Of a DNA stretch of 64,000 bases, positions 23,200-31,895 are shown piece by piece. Made by a program: the position numbers and the translations under genes. The DNA is from Streptomyces brevispora. Its GTDB lineage: Bacteria; Actinomycetota; Actinomycetes; Streptomycetales; Streptomycetaceae. Location of the stretch: contig NZ_VIWW01000001.1 of the NCBI RefSeq assembly GCF_007829885.1, forward strand, positions 4,774,001 to 4,838,000, read 5' to 3'. The notes beneath the pieces are model-generated. The model made no database searches and was not told the DNA's origin. It was given only the letters and a program-made list of their open reading frames with translations. How positions within the stretch are numbered: position 1 is the first letter of the stretch; each line of letters opens with the position of its first letter.

Positions 23200-24054
23200 C
23201 TACGTCGTGCAGACGAGATAGCGGAACACGTTGGGCATCCAGACTGTGCCGTCCCGCCGCCGGTGCGGGCGCAGGGCCTCCGCCACCTCCTTCTCCACCT
23301 GGGACCGGTCCGTCGCCCGTATCGCCGCGTCGAAGAGCCGTGTCGACAGCAGACCCCGGACCGCACTGTCCATGTCCGCGTAGCCGAACGGGCACGCCAC
23401 CCGCCCCGAGCCGTCGGGCTTCAGCCCGGTCCGGAACGCCACGTCCTCCAGATCGTCCCGCTGGGCGCCCAGCCAGCCGCCCGCACCGGGGGAACGCGTA
23501 CCCTCCGCCAGCCGGGCCGCCACCCGCAGCACCGCGGCCGTGGCACACCGCTCGGGCGGGCCCCAGCCGGTCAGTACGACCGTGCTGCCCCGGCCCGCCA
23601 GCGGTATCGCGGAACCGAGCGCGCCCACCAGCTCCTCCGCGTCGTCGGCCGAGCAGCCGATCGGAGTGAACGCGGTGATCAGGTCGTAGGGCTCGTGGCC
23701 GGTCGGCGCGGCCGGAACGCCGTCCAGGAGCCACGGCCCGGTGGCCGGGGGACCGGCGGCGCCCTCGTGATCCGGCAGCAGCCGGACCCGGGCGAGCGTG
23801 AGACGTTCGGCATCGGCGTCGATGCCGGTGACGCGAGCTCCGCGGCCGGCCGCGATCAGCAGCGCGAGCCCGGAGCCGCAGCCGAGCGAGAGCATCCGGG
23901 TGGCGGCCCCCACTTCCAGCCGCCGGTAGACCGCCTCGTACAGCGGCGCGAGCATCCGCTCCTGGATCTCGGCCCAGTCGCGGGCGCGGGAACCGGTGTC
24001 CACCGAAGCGGACGAATCCGTGTGCGTGTGGTGCCGGACGAGCGTTGGTGTCAT
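23200..24054 (-). CDS. SAM-dependent methyltransferase
   Basis: A 284-residue class I methyltransferase. The SAM-binding motif I is RMLSLGCGSGLALLIAA (about residues 53-69), followed by the acidic end of strand 2 (VTGIDADAERLTLAR) and a motif resembling post-motif I, YDLITAFTPIGCSADD. The C-terminal half (AEALRPHRRRDGTVWMPNVFRYLVCTT) may form a substrate-binding cap. The substrate is unknown. The ATG at 24054 is used. It converges with the ftsH-like pseudogene. It may be part of the conserved ffh-rpsP interval, but I am unsure. Confidence 0.8.
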   Translation of the reverse strand: MTPTLVRHHTHTDSSASVDTGSRARDWAEIQERMLAPLYEAVYRRLEVGAATRMLSLGCGSGLALLIAAGRGARVTGIDADAERLTLARVRLLPDHEGAAGPPATGPWLLDGVPAAPTGHEPYDLITAFTPIGCSADDAEELVGALGSAIPLAGRGSTVVLTGWGPPERCATAAVLRVAARLAEGTRSPGAGGWLGAQRDDLEDVAFRTGLKPDGSGRVACPFGYADMDSAVRGLLSTRLFDAAIRATDRSQVEKEVAEALRPHRRRDGTVWMPNVFRYLVCTT

Positions 24055-24556
24055 GGAATGCGCCCCAATCCGCCGAGATGCCGGTCATGTCGATCGGTCG
24101 AGTCCGAGTGGACGATTTCCCCGTGCCTGCGGCCGCGCTTCCCCCGTAAGCCAGAGAACTGCGCATCCGCCGCCGCGTCCAGGGGGCTACGGGCAATGGT
24201 TGCCCCCGGTGCCGCTCGCCGGTCCAGTCTCACCCGACACGCGGGGCCGGGCATGTCGAGGGCGCGGGGGAGGGGAGCGGGGCGGGCCGCGCCCCCGGTA
24301 CTGTCGGTTCCCGGGGGCGGCGCCCGCCGGGTTTCGGGGCGCCCGGGTGGTGCGAGTTCCGGGAGGCGTACGCGCCGTCTACGCGCTCGGGCGTACACGA
24401 CACTACGTACCACCTTGGTGTGAGCTGTGTGACTTCTCCGCAGATCAGCGCACCCGCCCTCGTCAGGACACATGAACCGCAACTGACTGGTACGTGCAAA
24501 TTATTTGGGATGCCCCGGAATCGGAACACTGGGGTGCTCGCGCTCGTTGTCACGAC
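24055..24556. other. 502-bp divergent intergenic region
   Basis: It lies between the methyltransferase and the SprT-like gene, which are transcribed divergently, so it should contain both promoters. The only notable composition change is an A/T-rich patch around 24494-24512 (gcaaattatttggga) just upstream of the SprT-like gene. I see no gene, RNA or repeat. Confidence 0.5.
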
Positions 24557-25150
24557 GTGAGCACGACACCACCTGTACTTGCCGCAGAGCTGGCACAGGC
24601 GTGGGCCGACATTCAGCGGTACCACCCCGAGCTGCCCTCTCTCGCCGCGCCCGAGTCCCTGATCGGAGAGTCCTCGTCCGCCTGTGGCGCCGAGCTCTCC
24701 TTCGAACGGCTGCTCCACGAGGCAGTCCATGGCATCGCCGCCACCCGAGGTGTCCGTGACACCTCGCGCGCCGGCCGTTACCACAACCGTCGGTTCCTCG
24801 CGATCGCCGAGGAGCTGGGCCTCGACCACGCCGAGGAGCCCCATCCCAGCAGTGGCTTCTCACTGGTCACGCTCAACCCCGAGGCCAAGCGCCGGTACCG
24901 GCCGACGATGGAGCGGTTGCAGCGCGCCCTCAAGGCGCACACCGTGGCCACCGCCGCCGACACCAAGCGCTCCTTCCGCGGCCCGGCCGCCCGGCACGGC
25001 TCCTCCGGAGGGGGCGTGCGGGTCAAGGCCGTCTGCGACTGCGGTCGCAATGTGCGCGTCGTCCCCTCGGTCCTCGCGCAGGCCCCGATTGTCTGCGGCG
25101 GCTGCGGAAAGCCGTTCCGGATCCCGGAGGCAGTGGTCGCGGTGGGGTGA
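24557..25150 (+). CDS. SprT-like zinc-binding protein
   Basis: A 197-residue protein with a metalloprotease-like motif: LLHEAVHGI (HExxH), followed by AGRYHNRRFLAIAEELGL, a third-ligand region typical of SprT-like/minigluzincin proteins. A C-terminal zinc ribbon follows (CDCGRNVRVVP ... IVCGGCGKPF). SprT-family domains act in DNA-protein crosslink repair in eukaryotes (Spartan); bacterial roles are mostly unknown. The start is taken at the GTG 24557; an upstream in-frame ATG at 24494 is possible. It precedes rpsP by 157 bp. Confidence 0.7.
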   Translation: MSTTPPVLAAELAQAWADIQRYHPELPSLAAPESLIGESSSACGAELSFERLLHEAVHGIAATRGVRDTSRAGRYHNRRFLAIAEELGLDHAEEPHPSSGFSLVTLNPEAKRRYRPTMERLQRALKAHTVATAADTKRSFRGPAARHGSSGGGVRVKAVCDCGRNVRVVPSVLAQAPIVCGGCGKPFRIPEAVVAVG

Positions 25151-25307
25151 GCCGATGTGGTGTGGCACAATGGCTAGCTGTACTCGACAGTCGCATAGGA
25201 CCCCTCTCTCCTCCGGCTGACGCGTCCATCGGGCACTCGAGTACCGCAACCCCACGTGGCATCTTCGTTGTGCCCAACCACGTCATAGACCAGGAGACAC
25301 CACTTCC

Positions 25308-25751
25308 GTGGCAGTCAAGATCAAGCTGAAGCGTCTGGGCAAGATCCGTTCGCCTCACTACCGCATCGTCGTCGCCGACTCCCGTACCCGCCGTGATGGC
25401 CGGGCCATCGAGGAGATCGGCCTGTACCACCCGGTGCAGAACCCCTCGCGCATCGAGGTCAACGCAGAGCGCGCGCAGTACTGGCTGTCCGTCGGCGCCC
25501 AGCCGACCGAGCCGGTTCTCGCGATCCTGAAGCTCACCGGTGACTGGCAGGCCCACAAGGGCCTCCCGGCCCCCGCGCCGCTGCTGCAGCCGGAGCCCAA
25601 GGCCGACAAGCGCGCCCTGTTCGAGGCCCTGACCAAGGACATCGGCGAGGAGTCCAAGGGCGAGGCCATCACGCAGAAGGCGAAGAAGGCCGACAAGAAG
25701 GCGGACGAGGCTGCTGACGCTGCCGCGCCTGCCGAGTCGACCGAGGCCTGA
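25308..25751 (+). CDS. rpsP: 30S ribosomal protein S16
   Basis: A 147-residue S16. The conserved N-terminal part is VKIKLKRLGKIRSPHYRIVV and RDGRAIEEIGLYHPVQNP. Actinobacterial S16 carries a long Lys/Ala/Glu-rich tail, seen here as KAKKADKKADEAADAAAP. The GTG start follows an AGGAGA site. It is the first gene of the rpsP-KH-rimM-trmD block. Confidence 0.97.
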   Translation: MAVKIKLKRLGKIRSPHYRIVVADSRTRRDGRAIEEIGLYHPVQNPSRIEVNAERAQYWLSVGAQPTEPVLAILKLTGDWQAHKGLPAPAPLLQPEPKADKRALFEALTKDIGEESKGEAITQKAKKADKKADEAADAAAPAESTEA

Positions 25752-25753
25752 GC

Positions 25754-25993
25754 ATGCTCGAGGAGGCTCTCGAGCACCTCGTGAAAGGCATCGTTGACAA
25801 CCCCGAGGACGTGCAGGTCGCTTCGCGCGATCTGCGTCGGGGCCGTGTGCTCGAGGTTCGGGTCCACCCCGATGACCTCGGTAAGGTGATCGGCCGCAAC
25901 GGCCGCACCGCACGCGCGCTGCGTACCGTCGTCGGCGCCATCGGCGGCCGTGGTATCCGTGTCGACCTCGTCGATGTGGATCAGGTTCGCTGA
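25754..25993 (+). CDS. khpA: KH-domain RNA-binding protein (KhpA-like)
   Basis: A 79-residue single KH domain protein with the typical motif VIGRNGRTARALRTVV and the end GGRGIRVDLVDVD. It binds RNA; in other Gram-positives KhpA partners KhpB in post-transcriptional control of division. It starts 2 nt after the rpsP stop, so the two are translationally linked. Confidence 0.93.
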   Translation: MLEEALEHLVKGIVDNPEDVQVASRDLRRGRVLEVRVHPDDLGKVIGRNGRTARALRTVVGAIGGRGIRVDLVDVDQVR

Positions 25994-26072
25994 CAGAGTT
26001 GAACACCGGCACGGGCCGGGGAGGGCCATGCGCCCACCCCGGCCCGTCGTCGTACGACAGGAGATACACAAG

Positions 26073-26696
26073 GTGCAGTTGGTAGTCGCGCGGATCGGTC
26101 GCGCCCACGGCATCAAGGGCGAGGTCACCGTCGAGGTGCGCACGGACGAGCCGGAGCTCCGGCTCGGACCCGGTGCGGTGCTGGCCACCGAGCCGGCCAC
26201 GACGGGACCGCTGACGATCGAGACCGGCCGGGTGCACAGCGGCCGGCTGCTGCTGCGTTTCGAGGGCGTACGGGACCGTACGGGCGCCGAGGCGCTGCGC
26301 AACACGCTGCTGATCGCCGATGTCGACCCGGAGGAGCTCCCGGAGGACCCCGAGGAGTTCTACGACCATCAGCTGATGGACCTGGACGTGGTTCTCGCCG
26401 ACGGCACCGAGATCGGCCGGATCACCGAGATCACGCACCTGCCGTCCCAGGACCTCTTCATCGTGGAGCGTCCCGACGGCACCGAGGTGATGATCCCGTT
26501 CGTCGAGGAGATCGTCTCCGAGATCGATCTGGAGGAGCAGCGCGCGGTGATCACTCCGCCGCCGGGCCTGATCGACGAGAGCGAGGCGGTCGTGGTCTCC
26601 TCGCGCGACGAGGAGTCCGCAGCCGCCGAGGCCGGGTCCGGCTCTCGTGAGCGCGGGTCCGCGTCCGATGCCGTCGAGTCCGGGAAGGACGACTGA
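26073..26696 (+). CDS. rimM: Ribosome maturation factor RimM
   Basis: A 207-residue protein for 30S head maturation through S19 binding. The N-terminal RimM domain reads LVVARIGRAHGIKGEVTVEVRT, and the PRC-barrel domain includes YDHQLMDLDVVLADGTEIGRI and VMIPFVEEIVSEID. The GTG at 26073 follows a CAGGAGA site. The acidic, Ser-rich C-terminal ~40 residues are longer than in many homologues. The stop overlaps the trmD start (TGATG). Confidence 0.93.
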   Translation: MQLVVARIGRAHGIKGEVTVEVRTDEPELRLGPGAVLATEPATTGPLTIETGRVHSGRLLLRFEGVRDRTGAEALRNTLLIADVDPEELPEDPEEFYDHQLMDLDVVLADGTEIGRITEITHLPSQDLFIVERPDGTEVMIPFVEEIVSEIDLEEQRAVITPPPGLIDESEAVVVSSRDEESAAAEAGSGSRERGSASDAVESGKDD

Positions 26697-27517
26697 TGCG
26701 CCTCGACGTCGTCACGATCTTCCCCGAGTACCTGGAACCGCTGAACGTCTCGCTCGTCGGCAAGGCCCGCGCCCGCGGGCGTCTCGACGTGCATGTGCAC
26801 GATCTGCGGGAGTGGACGTACGACCGCCACAACACGGTCGACGACACCCCCTATGGCGGCGGTCCCGGCATGGTCATGAAGACCGAGCCGTGGGGCGACG
26901 CCCTGGACGAGACCCTGGCCGGTGGTTACGAGGCCGGTGCCCACTCCCCGGTGCTCGTGGTGCCCACGCCGAGCGGCCGGCCGTTCACCCAGGAGCTCGC
27001 CGTCGAGCTGTCCGGGCGGCCCTGGCTGATCTTCGCCCCGGCCCGCTACGAGGGCATCGACCGGCGGGTGACCGAGGAGTACGCCACTCGGATGCCGGTC
27101 GTCGAGGTGTCCATCGGCGACTACGTGCTGGCCGGCGGGGAAGCCGCGGTGCTGGTGATCACGGAGGCGGTGGCCCGGCTGCTGCCCGGAGTGCTCGGCA
27201 ACGCCGAATCGCACCGGGACGACTCCTTCGCCCCCGGCGCGATGGCCGATCTGCTGGAGGGGCCCGTCTACACCAAGCCGCCCGAGTGGCGCGGCCGGGG
27301 GATCCCGGACGTGCTGCTCAGCGGCCACCACGGCCGGATCGCGCGCTGGCGCCGGGACGAGGCCTTCCGTCGTACCGCGCTCAACCGGCCCGATCTGATC
27401 GAGCGTTGCGAGGCGGCGGGCTTCGACAAGAAGGACCGCGAGATGCTCTCGATCCTCGGCTGGTCACCGGAGCCCGGCGGCCGATTTTGGCGCAGGCCCG
27501 ACGCCGTGGAAGAATAG
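26696..27517 (+). CDS. trmD: tRNA (guanine37-N1)-methyltransferase TrmD
   Basis: A 273-residue SPOUT methyltransferase that makes m1G37 in tRNA and prevents frameshifting. It begins RLDVVTIFPEYLEPL, with the knot region containing YEGIDRRVTEEYATRMPVVEVSIGDYVLAGGE and the dimer-contact segment YTKPPEWRGRGIPDVLLSGHH. The ATG overlaps the rimM stop by one base. Confidence 0.96.
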   Translation: MRLDVVTIFPEYLEPLNVSLVGKARARGRLDVHVHDLREWTYDRHNTVDDTPYGGGPGMVMKTEPWGDALDETLAGGYEAGAHSPVLVVPTPSGRPFTQELAVELSGRPWLIFAPARYEGIDRRVTEEYATRMPVVEVSIGDYVLAGGEAAVLVITEAVARLLPGVLGNAESHRDDSFAPGAMADLLEGPVYTKPPEWRGRGIPDVLLSGHHGRIARWRRDEAFRRTALNRPDLIERCEAAGFDKKDREMLSILGWSPEPGGRFWRRPDAVEE

Positions 27518-27688
27518 GCCGCTGCTGTACGTCCGGCGTGCGCCCCTGCCACAGGGGGAAAGCGGCCGTTGTGTTCCCCATACGTATTCATGTGGGGATG
27601 GTCCCGACGCCCGTCCGACGCGATCAGCACCCCGAACTCATCACTCTCCCGTCGATGACCTGTGGCATTGGCGAAGAAAGCAGACAAC
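27518..27688 (+). promoter_or_regulatory. rplS leader region with two small hairpins
   Basis: Two hairpins are visible: CCCCTG-cca-CAGGGG (27543-27557) and TCCCCA-n12-TGGGGA (27575-27598). Their placement between trmD and rplS suits a leader used for autoregulation by L19, but I cannot match them to a known ribosomal-protein leader family. Confidence 0.4.
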
Positions 27689-28039
27689 ATGGCTTCCCTG
27701 CTCGATGGCGTCAACGCCGCCTCGCTGCGTACCGACGTCCCGGCGTTCCGCCCCGGTGACACCATCAACGTTCACGTGCGCGTGATCGAGGGCAACCGCT
27801 CCCGTATCCAGCAGTTCAAGGGCATCGTCATCCGCCGCCAGGGTGCGGGCGTCGGCGAGACCTTCACGGTCCGCAAGGTCTCCTTCAGCGTCGGCGTCGA
27901 GCGCACCTTCCCGGTGCACAGCCCGATCTTCGAGAAGATCGAGCTCGTCACCCGCGGTGACGTCCGTCGCGCCAAGCTGTACTTCCTCCGTGAGCTGCGC
28001 GGCAAGGCCGCGAAGATCAAGGAGAAGCGCGACCGCTGA
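27689..28039 (+). CDS. rplS: 50S ribosomal protein L19
   Basis: A 116-residue L19, with RPGDTINVHVRVIEGNRSRIQ, FTVRKVSFSVGVERTFPVHSP and RRAKLYFLRELRGKAAKIKE all intact. The ATG at 27689 gives the usual length and follows AAGAAAG; an in-frame GTG at 27662 would add nine residues. Confidence 0.97.
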   Translation: MASLLDGVNAASLRTDVPAFRPGDTINVHVRVIEGNRSRIQQFKGIVIRRQGAGVGETFTVRKVSFSVGVERTFPVHSPIFEKIELVTRGDVRRAKLYFLRELRGKAAKIKEKRDR

Positions 28040-28084
28040 GCTGGCTCCCAGGTCCACGGCACGGGCGGATAAGCTCTGGCCCCG

Positions 28085-28855
28085 ATGGACACGGAAGCAA
28101 GAACCACGGAGCGCGACCGCTCCTCCGCAGCCCCCACGGGGCCGGAGGAGGGGTCGCGCTTCTCGCGTATGCAGCACCGTTTCGCCGCCTCGATGTCGTT
28201 GCGGCGTACTCTCGCGCTCGGTGCCGTCTGCTCGGTCTTCGTCCTGCTCCTCAGCGCCTTCGTGGTGCAGCCGTTCCTGATCCCAAGCGGCTCGATGGAG
28301 TCCACGCTGCGGGTCGGGGACCGGGTGCTGGTCAATAAGCTGGCGTACCGTTCCGGCTCTGTACCCCGGCGTGGCGACGTGCTGGTCTTTGACGGCACCG
28401 GCTCCTTCGTCCAGGAGGCGCCGCAGGGGAACCCCGTCACCGGGCTGCTGCACGCCGCGGCGGCTTCCCTGGGGCTCGCGGAGCCCGCCGAGACCGACTT
28501 CGTGAAGCGGGTGGTGGGTGTGGGGGGCGACCGGGTGGTCTGCTGCGACAAGCGGGGGCGGGTCGAGGTGAACGGCCGGCCGGTGGACGAGGGCTACCTG
28601 TTCGCGGGTGACGCGCCGTCCCGGGCCCCGTTCGACATCGTCGTGCCGGACGGCACGCTCTGGATGATGGGCGATCACCGCAGCCGTTCCCGGGACTCCC
28701 GCGACCACCTGGGCGAACCGGGGGGCGGCATGGTGCCCGTCGACAAGGTGATCGGCCGGGCCGACTGGATCGGCTGGCCGCTGGGACGGCTGGGCTCTTT
28801 GCCGGGCACCGAGGCCTTCGACGGCATACCGGCGCCGGGGGCGGCACATGGGTAA
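28085..28855 (+). CDS. sipW: Type I signal peptidase 1 (SipW-like)
   Basis: A 256-residue membrane-anchored serine/lysine protease that removes Sec and Tat signal peptides outside the membrane. One N-terminal membrane helix (LALGAVCSVFVLLLSAFVV) leads into box B with the catalytic Ser (FLIPSGSMESTLRVGDRVLVNKL). The catalytic Lys lies in FVKRVVGVGGD and box E is MMGDHRSRSRDSRDH. It has no C-terminal membrane anchor, unlike its neighbours; I recall SipW as the Streptomyces member of this kind. It overlaps the next signal peptidase gene by 8 nt. Confidence 0.9.
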   Translation: MDTEARTTERDRSSAAPTGPEEGSRFSRMQHRFAASMSLRRTLALGAVCSVFVLLLSAFVVQPFLIPSGSMESTLRVGDRVLVNKLAYRSGSVPRRGDVLVFDGTGSFVQEAPQGNPVTGLLHAAAASLGLAEPAETDFVKRVVGVGGDRVVCCDKRGRVEVNGRPVDEGYLFAGDAPSRAPFDIVVPDGTLWMMGDHRSRSRDSRDHLGEPGGGMVPVDKVIGRADWIGWPLGRLGSLPGTEAFDGIPAPGAAHG

Positions 28856-29924
28856 CCGCGGGCGGCCGCACGGCGCTGCCGATCCCGGGGGACCACCCCC
28901 CGCCGGCACCGGACCGACGGCCGCCCGCTCGCTGCCCACGAGGGCGGAGCGGCGCAAGCTCGCCCGCAAGGTGAAGCGGAAGCGGCGCAGATCGGCCGTC
29001 CAGGAGATACCCCTCCTCATCACCGTCGCCCTGGTGATCGCGCTGGTCCTCAAGACGTTCCTGGTGCAGGCCTTCGTGATCCCGTCGGGGTCCATGGAAC
29101 AGACCATCCGGATCGGCGACCGGGTCCTCGTGGACAAGCTGACGCCCTGGTTCGGGTCCCGGCCACAGCGTGGTGACGTGGTCGTGTTCAAGAACCCCTC
29201 CGACTGGCCGCCGCCGAATCCGGTCACGGCGAAGGAGCCCCCCGTCGTCATCAAGCAGGTGAAGGGTGTGCTGACCTTCATCGGGCTGCTGCCGTCCGAC
29301 GACGAACAGGACCTGATCAAGCGAGTGGTCGCCGTCGGTGGCGACACGGTGAAGTGCTGCGACACGGACGGCCGGCTCATGGTCAACGGCCAGGCGGTCG
29401 AGGAGCCCTATCTGTATCCCGGCAATCCCCCCTCCACGATCAAATTCGAGGTAAAGGTTCCGCTCGGGCGAATCTTCGTGATGGGTGACCATCGCTCCAA
29501 TTCCGCCGATTCACGTTTCCATCTGGACAAGACGGCCCGCGGCACGGTTTCCGAGGATGCCGTAGTGGGACGGGCCGTGGTGATCGCCTGGCCCTTCGGA
29601 CACTGGCGGAAGCTGGAGGAACGTCCGGCGTTCTCCACGGTCCCGGACGCGCGCGCCGGGACTGCTACTGCCCCCGGGCCGTCGAATAGTGTGTCCCAGG
29701 ATCCCAACGGAATGATCCGGCTCCCGACCCCTGCGGAACTCCCGCTCGTTATGGGAGTGGTTGGCCTGCACCGGCTAGGGCGCAGGCGGTGGCACGGAAT
29801 AAGGAGCAGATGTGGGGGATTTGGCGGTGGGCGCACGATCCGGACACGGCGAACCCGAGGACCGGCCGGACATTCCGGGCAATGCCGAGTCGGCCGGGAC
29901 AACAGCGGGCCGGACGGAGAGTGA
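28848..29924 (+). CDS. sipX: Type I signal peptidase 2 (SipX-like), long C-terminus
   Basis: A 358-residue signal peptidase. A basic N-terminal region (RRKLARKVKRKRRR) precedes the membrane helix IPLLITVALVIALVLKTFLVQ. Box B is IPSGSMEQTIRIGDRVLVDKL, the catalytic Lys lies in LIKRVVAVGGD and box E is MGDHRSNSADSRFH. A weak C-terminal hydrophobic stretch (LPLVMGVVGL) is followed by ~50 Arg/Gly-rich residues that run 113 nt into the next gene in another frame. The tail could be genuine or the result of losing an earlier stop. Confidence 0.88.
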   Translation: MGNRGRPHGAADPGGPPPAGTGPTAARSLPTRAERRKLARKVKRKRRRSAVQEIPLLITVALVIALVLKTFLVQAFVIPSGSMEQTIRIGDRVLVDKLTPWFGSRPQRGDVVVFKNPSDWPPPNPVTAKEPPVVIKQVKGVLTFIGLLPSDDEQDLIKRVVAVGGDTVKCCDTDGRLMVNGQAVEEPYLYPGNPPSTIKFEVKVPLGRIFVMGDHRSNSADSRFHLDKTARGTVSEDAVVGRAVVIAWPFGHWRKLEERPAFSTVPDARAGTATAPGPSNSVSQDPNGMIRLPTPAELPLVMGVVGLHRLGRRRWHGIRSRCGGFGGGRTIRTRRTRGPAGHSGQCRVGRDNSGPDGE

Positions 29925-30726
29925 CGACGACTCCCCGAGCAACGGCAGTACGGCCCGGAAGAAGCCCCGCTCCTTCTGGAAGGAGCTGCCGCTCCTCATC
30001 GGCATTGCGCTGATCCTCGCGCTGCTGATCAAGACGTTTCTGGTGCAGGCGTTCTCGATTCCGTCGGATTCGATGCAGAACACCCTCCAGCGGGGGGACC
30101 GGGTGCTGGTCGACAAGCTGACCCCGTGGTTCGGCGCCGAGCCGGAACGCGGTGAGGTCGTCGTCTTCCACGATCCGGGCGGCTGGCTGGAGAACACCCC
30201 GGCGGCCAACCCGAACGCGGTGCAGAAGTTCCTGAGCTTCATCGGGCTGATGCCGTCAGCCGAGGAGAAGGATCTGATCAAGCGGGTCATCGCGATCGGC
30301 GGTGACACGGTCGAGTGCCAGATGAACGGTCCCGTCACGGTCAACGGCAAGGCGCTGGACGACAAGTCCTTCATCTTCAAGGGGAACACCGCCTGCAACG
30401 ACGAGCCGTTCGGCCCGGTCGAGGTCCCCAAGGGCCGTATCTGGGTGATGGGCGACCACCGTCAGAACTCCCTCGACTCCCGCTACCACCAGGAGTTGCC
30501 GGGCGGCGGCACCGTCTCCACGGACGAGGTGGTCGGCCGGGCCATCGTGGTCGCGTGGCCGATCAACCGCTGGGCGACCCTGCCGATTCCGAAGACCTTC
30601 GACCAGCCGGGGCTGAACGCCGCGGCGGCGTTGGCGCCCGGTGCGCTCGGCTTCGCCGGCGCCGTGCCCATCGTGCTCCGGCGCAGGCGGCACCGGGCCG
30701 CTCCGGAACGGCAGAAGCAGGACTAG
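29812..30726 (+). CDS. sipY: Type I signal peptidase 3 (SipY-like)
   Basis: A 304-residue signal peptidase. The GTG at 29812 follows AAGGAG. The membrane helix is LPLLIGIALILALLIKTFLVQ, box B IPSDSMQNTLQRGDRVLVDKL (Asp where many members have Gly next to the catalytic Ser), the catalytic Lys lies in LIKRVIAIGGD, and box E is MGDHRQNSLDSRYH. A C-terminal anchor (LAPGALGFAGAVPIVL plus Arg-rich end) is present. About 190 bp around box B are almost identical to signal peptidase 4 (31093-31263). Confidence 0.9.
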   Translation: MGDLAVGARSGHGEPEDRPDIPGNAESAGTTAGRTESDDDSPSNGSTARKKPRSFWKELPLLIGIALILALLIKTFLVQAFSIPSDSMQNTLQRGDRVLVDKLTPWFGAEPERGEVVVFHDPGGWLENTPAANPNAVQKFLSFIGLMPSAEEKDLIKRVIAIGGDTVECQMNGPVTVNGKALDDKSFIFKGNTACNDEPFGPVEVPKGRIWVMGDHRQNSLDSRYHQELPGGGTVSTDEVVGRAIVVAWPINRWATLPIPKTFDQPGLNAAAALAPGALGFAGAVPIVLRRRRHRAAPERQKQD

Positions 30727-30931
30727 GCATCCGGAGCCGCTCGTCGGGCTGCCCTGCCCCGTCCACCGGTGGGCTCGGTGGGCGCGCTCCCGTTGCGGAC
30801 GGCGCCCGGCTCCTCTTCTCCACCGGCCCGGCGAGGGCAAAGGCTCCGGGAACCCCCGCTCGTTATCCAGGGGGTGGGTTTGTGATCCGCAGGCCCGGTG
30901 GGCCGGCGTTGGCGCAGAGTGAGGAATGAAT

Positions 30932-31846
30932 GTGAGCGACGTGGCAGGCGGAGCACGATCTGGACACGGACAGTCCACGGAGAGGCTCGAGCAGCCCGCT
31001 GACGCTGCCTTCGATCCGGTGGGGGAGACCGGGGATCCGGACGTGCTGGAGGGTGCGCGCACCTCGGACCGGGACGGAAAGGAGCCGAGGAAGCCCCGCC
31101 CCTTCTGGAAGGAGCTGCCGCTCCTCATCGGCATTGCGCTGATCCTCGCGCTGTTGATCAAGACGTTTCTGGTGCAGGCGTTCTCGATTCCGTCGGATTC
31201 GATGCAGAACACCCTCCAGCGGGGTGACCGGGTGCTGGTCGACAAGCTGACCCCGTGGTTCGGCTCGGAGCCGGAACGCGGTGAGGTCGTCGTCTTCCAC
31301 GACCCCAGTGGCTGGCTGGACGGGGAGCCGACTCCTGAGCCGAATGCGGTGCAGACCTTTCTGAGCTTCATCGGTCTGATGCCGTCGTCGCAGGAGAAGG
31401 ACCTGATCAAGCGGACGATGGCGGTCGGCGGAGACACCGTGTCGTGCAAGAAGGGCGGCCCGGTCGAGGTCAACGGGAAGGCGCTCGACGAGCCGTACCT
31501 CTTCCCCGGTGGCACGCCGTGCGACGACATGCCCTTCGGGCCGTTCAAGGTGCCCGACGGCAAGATCTGGGTGATGGGCGACCACCGGCAGGACTCCTCG
31601 GACTCGCGCTATCACACCAATGACGCCAACAAGGGCTTCGTGCCGGTGGACGAGGTCGTGGGCCGGGCCGTGGTGGTGGCCTGGCCGATCAACCGCTGGG
31701 CGACCCTGCCGGTCCCGGACACCTTCGACCAGCCGGGTCTGAGCGCCGCGGCGGCGATGGCACCCGGTGCGATCGGCATCGCCGGTGCGCTGCCGATCGT
31801 GATCAGGCGCAGGCGCAGGCTGACCAGCGAGCGTACCGCCCGGTAG
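30932..31846 (+). CDS. Type I signal peptidase 4 (near-duplicate of SipY)
   Basis: A 304-residue signal peptidase the same length as the preceding one. I use the GTG at 30932, since the GAGG site at 30921 is too close to the ATG at 30926; the resulting start VSDVAGGARSGHG matches the neighbour's VGDLAVGARSGHG. Box B is again IPSDSMQNTLQRGD. The Lys region reads LIKRTMAVGGD, diverging from RV in the others, and box E is MGDHRQDSSDSRYH. The C-terminal anchor is MAPGAIGIAGALPIVI. It is a tandem paralogue of 29812-30726, an extra copy relative to the four-gene cluster I know from S. lividans. Confidence 0.88.
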   Translation: MSDVAGGARSGHGQSTERLEQPADAAFDPVGETGDPDVLEGARTSDRDGKEPRKPRPFWKELPLLIGIALILALLIKTFLVQAFSIPSDSMQNTLQRGDRVLVDKLTPWFGSEPERGEVVVFHDPSGWLDGEPTPEPNAVQTFLSFIGLMPSSQEKDLIKRTMAVGGDTVSCKKGGPVEVNGKALDEPYLFPGGTPCDDMPFGPFKVPDGKIWVMGDHRQDSSDSRYHTNDANKGFVPVDEVVGRAVVVAWPINRWATLPVPDTFDQPGLSAAAAMAPGAIGIAGALPIVIRRRRRLTSERTAR

Positions 31847-31895
31847 GGTGCCGACTCGGATCAGCGATTGTCGATCTCCGATGGGGGACGCTGGG

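Noticed and set aside
29812..29924. Frameshift or sequencing error in the SipX-like gene
   Set aside because: Both overlapping frames have support (good start site downstream, continuous frame upstream), so I kept both and reported the overlap instead.
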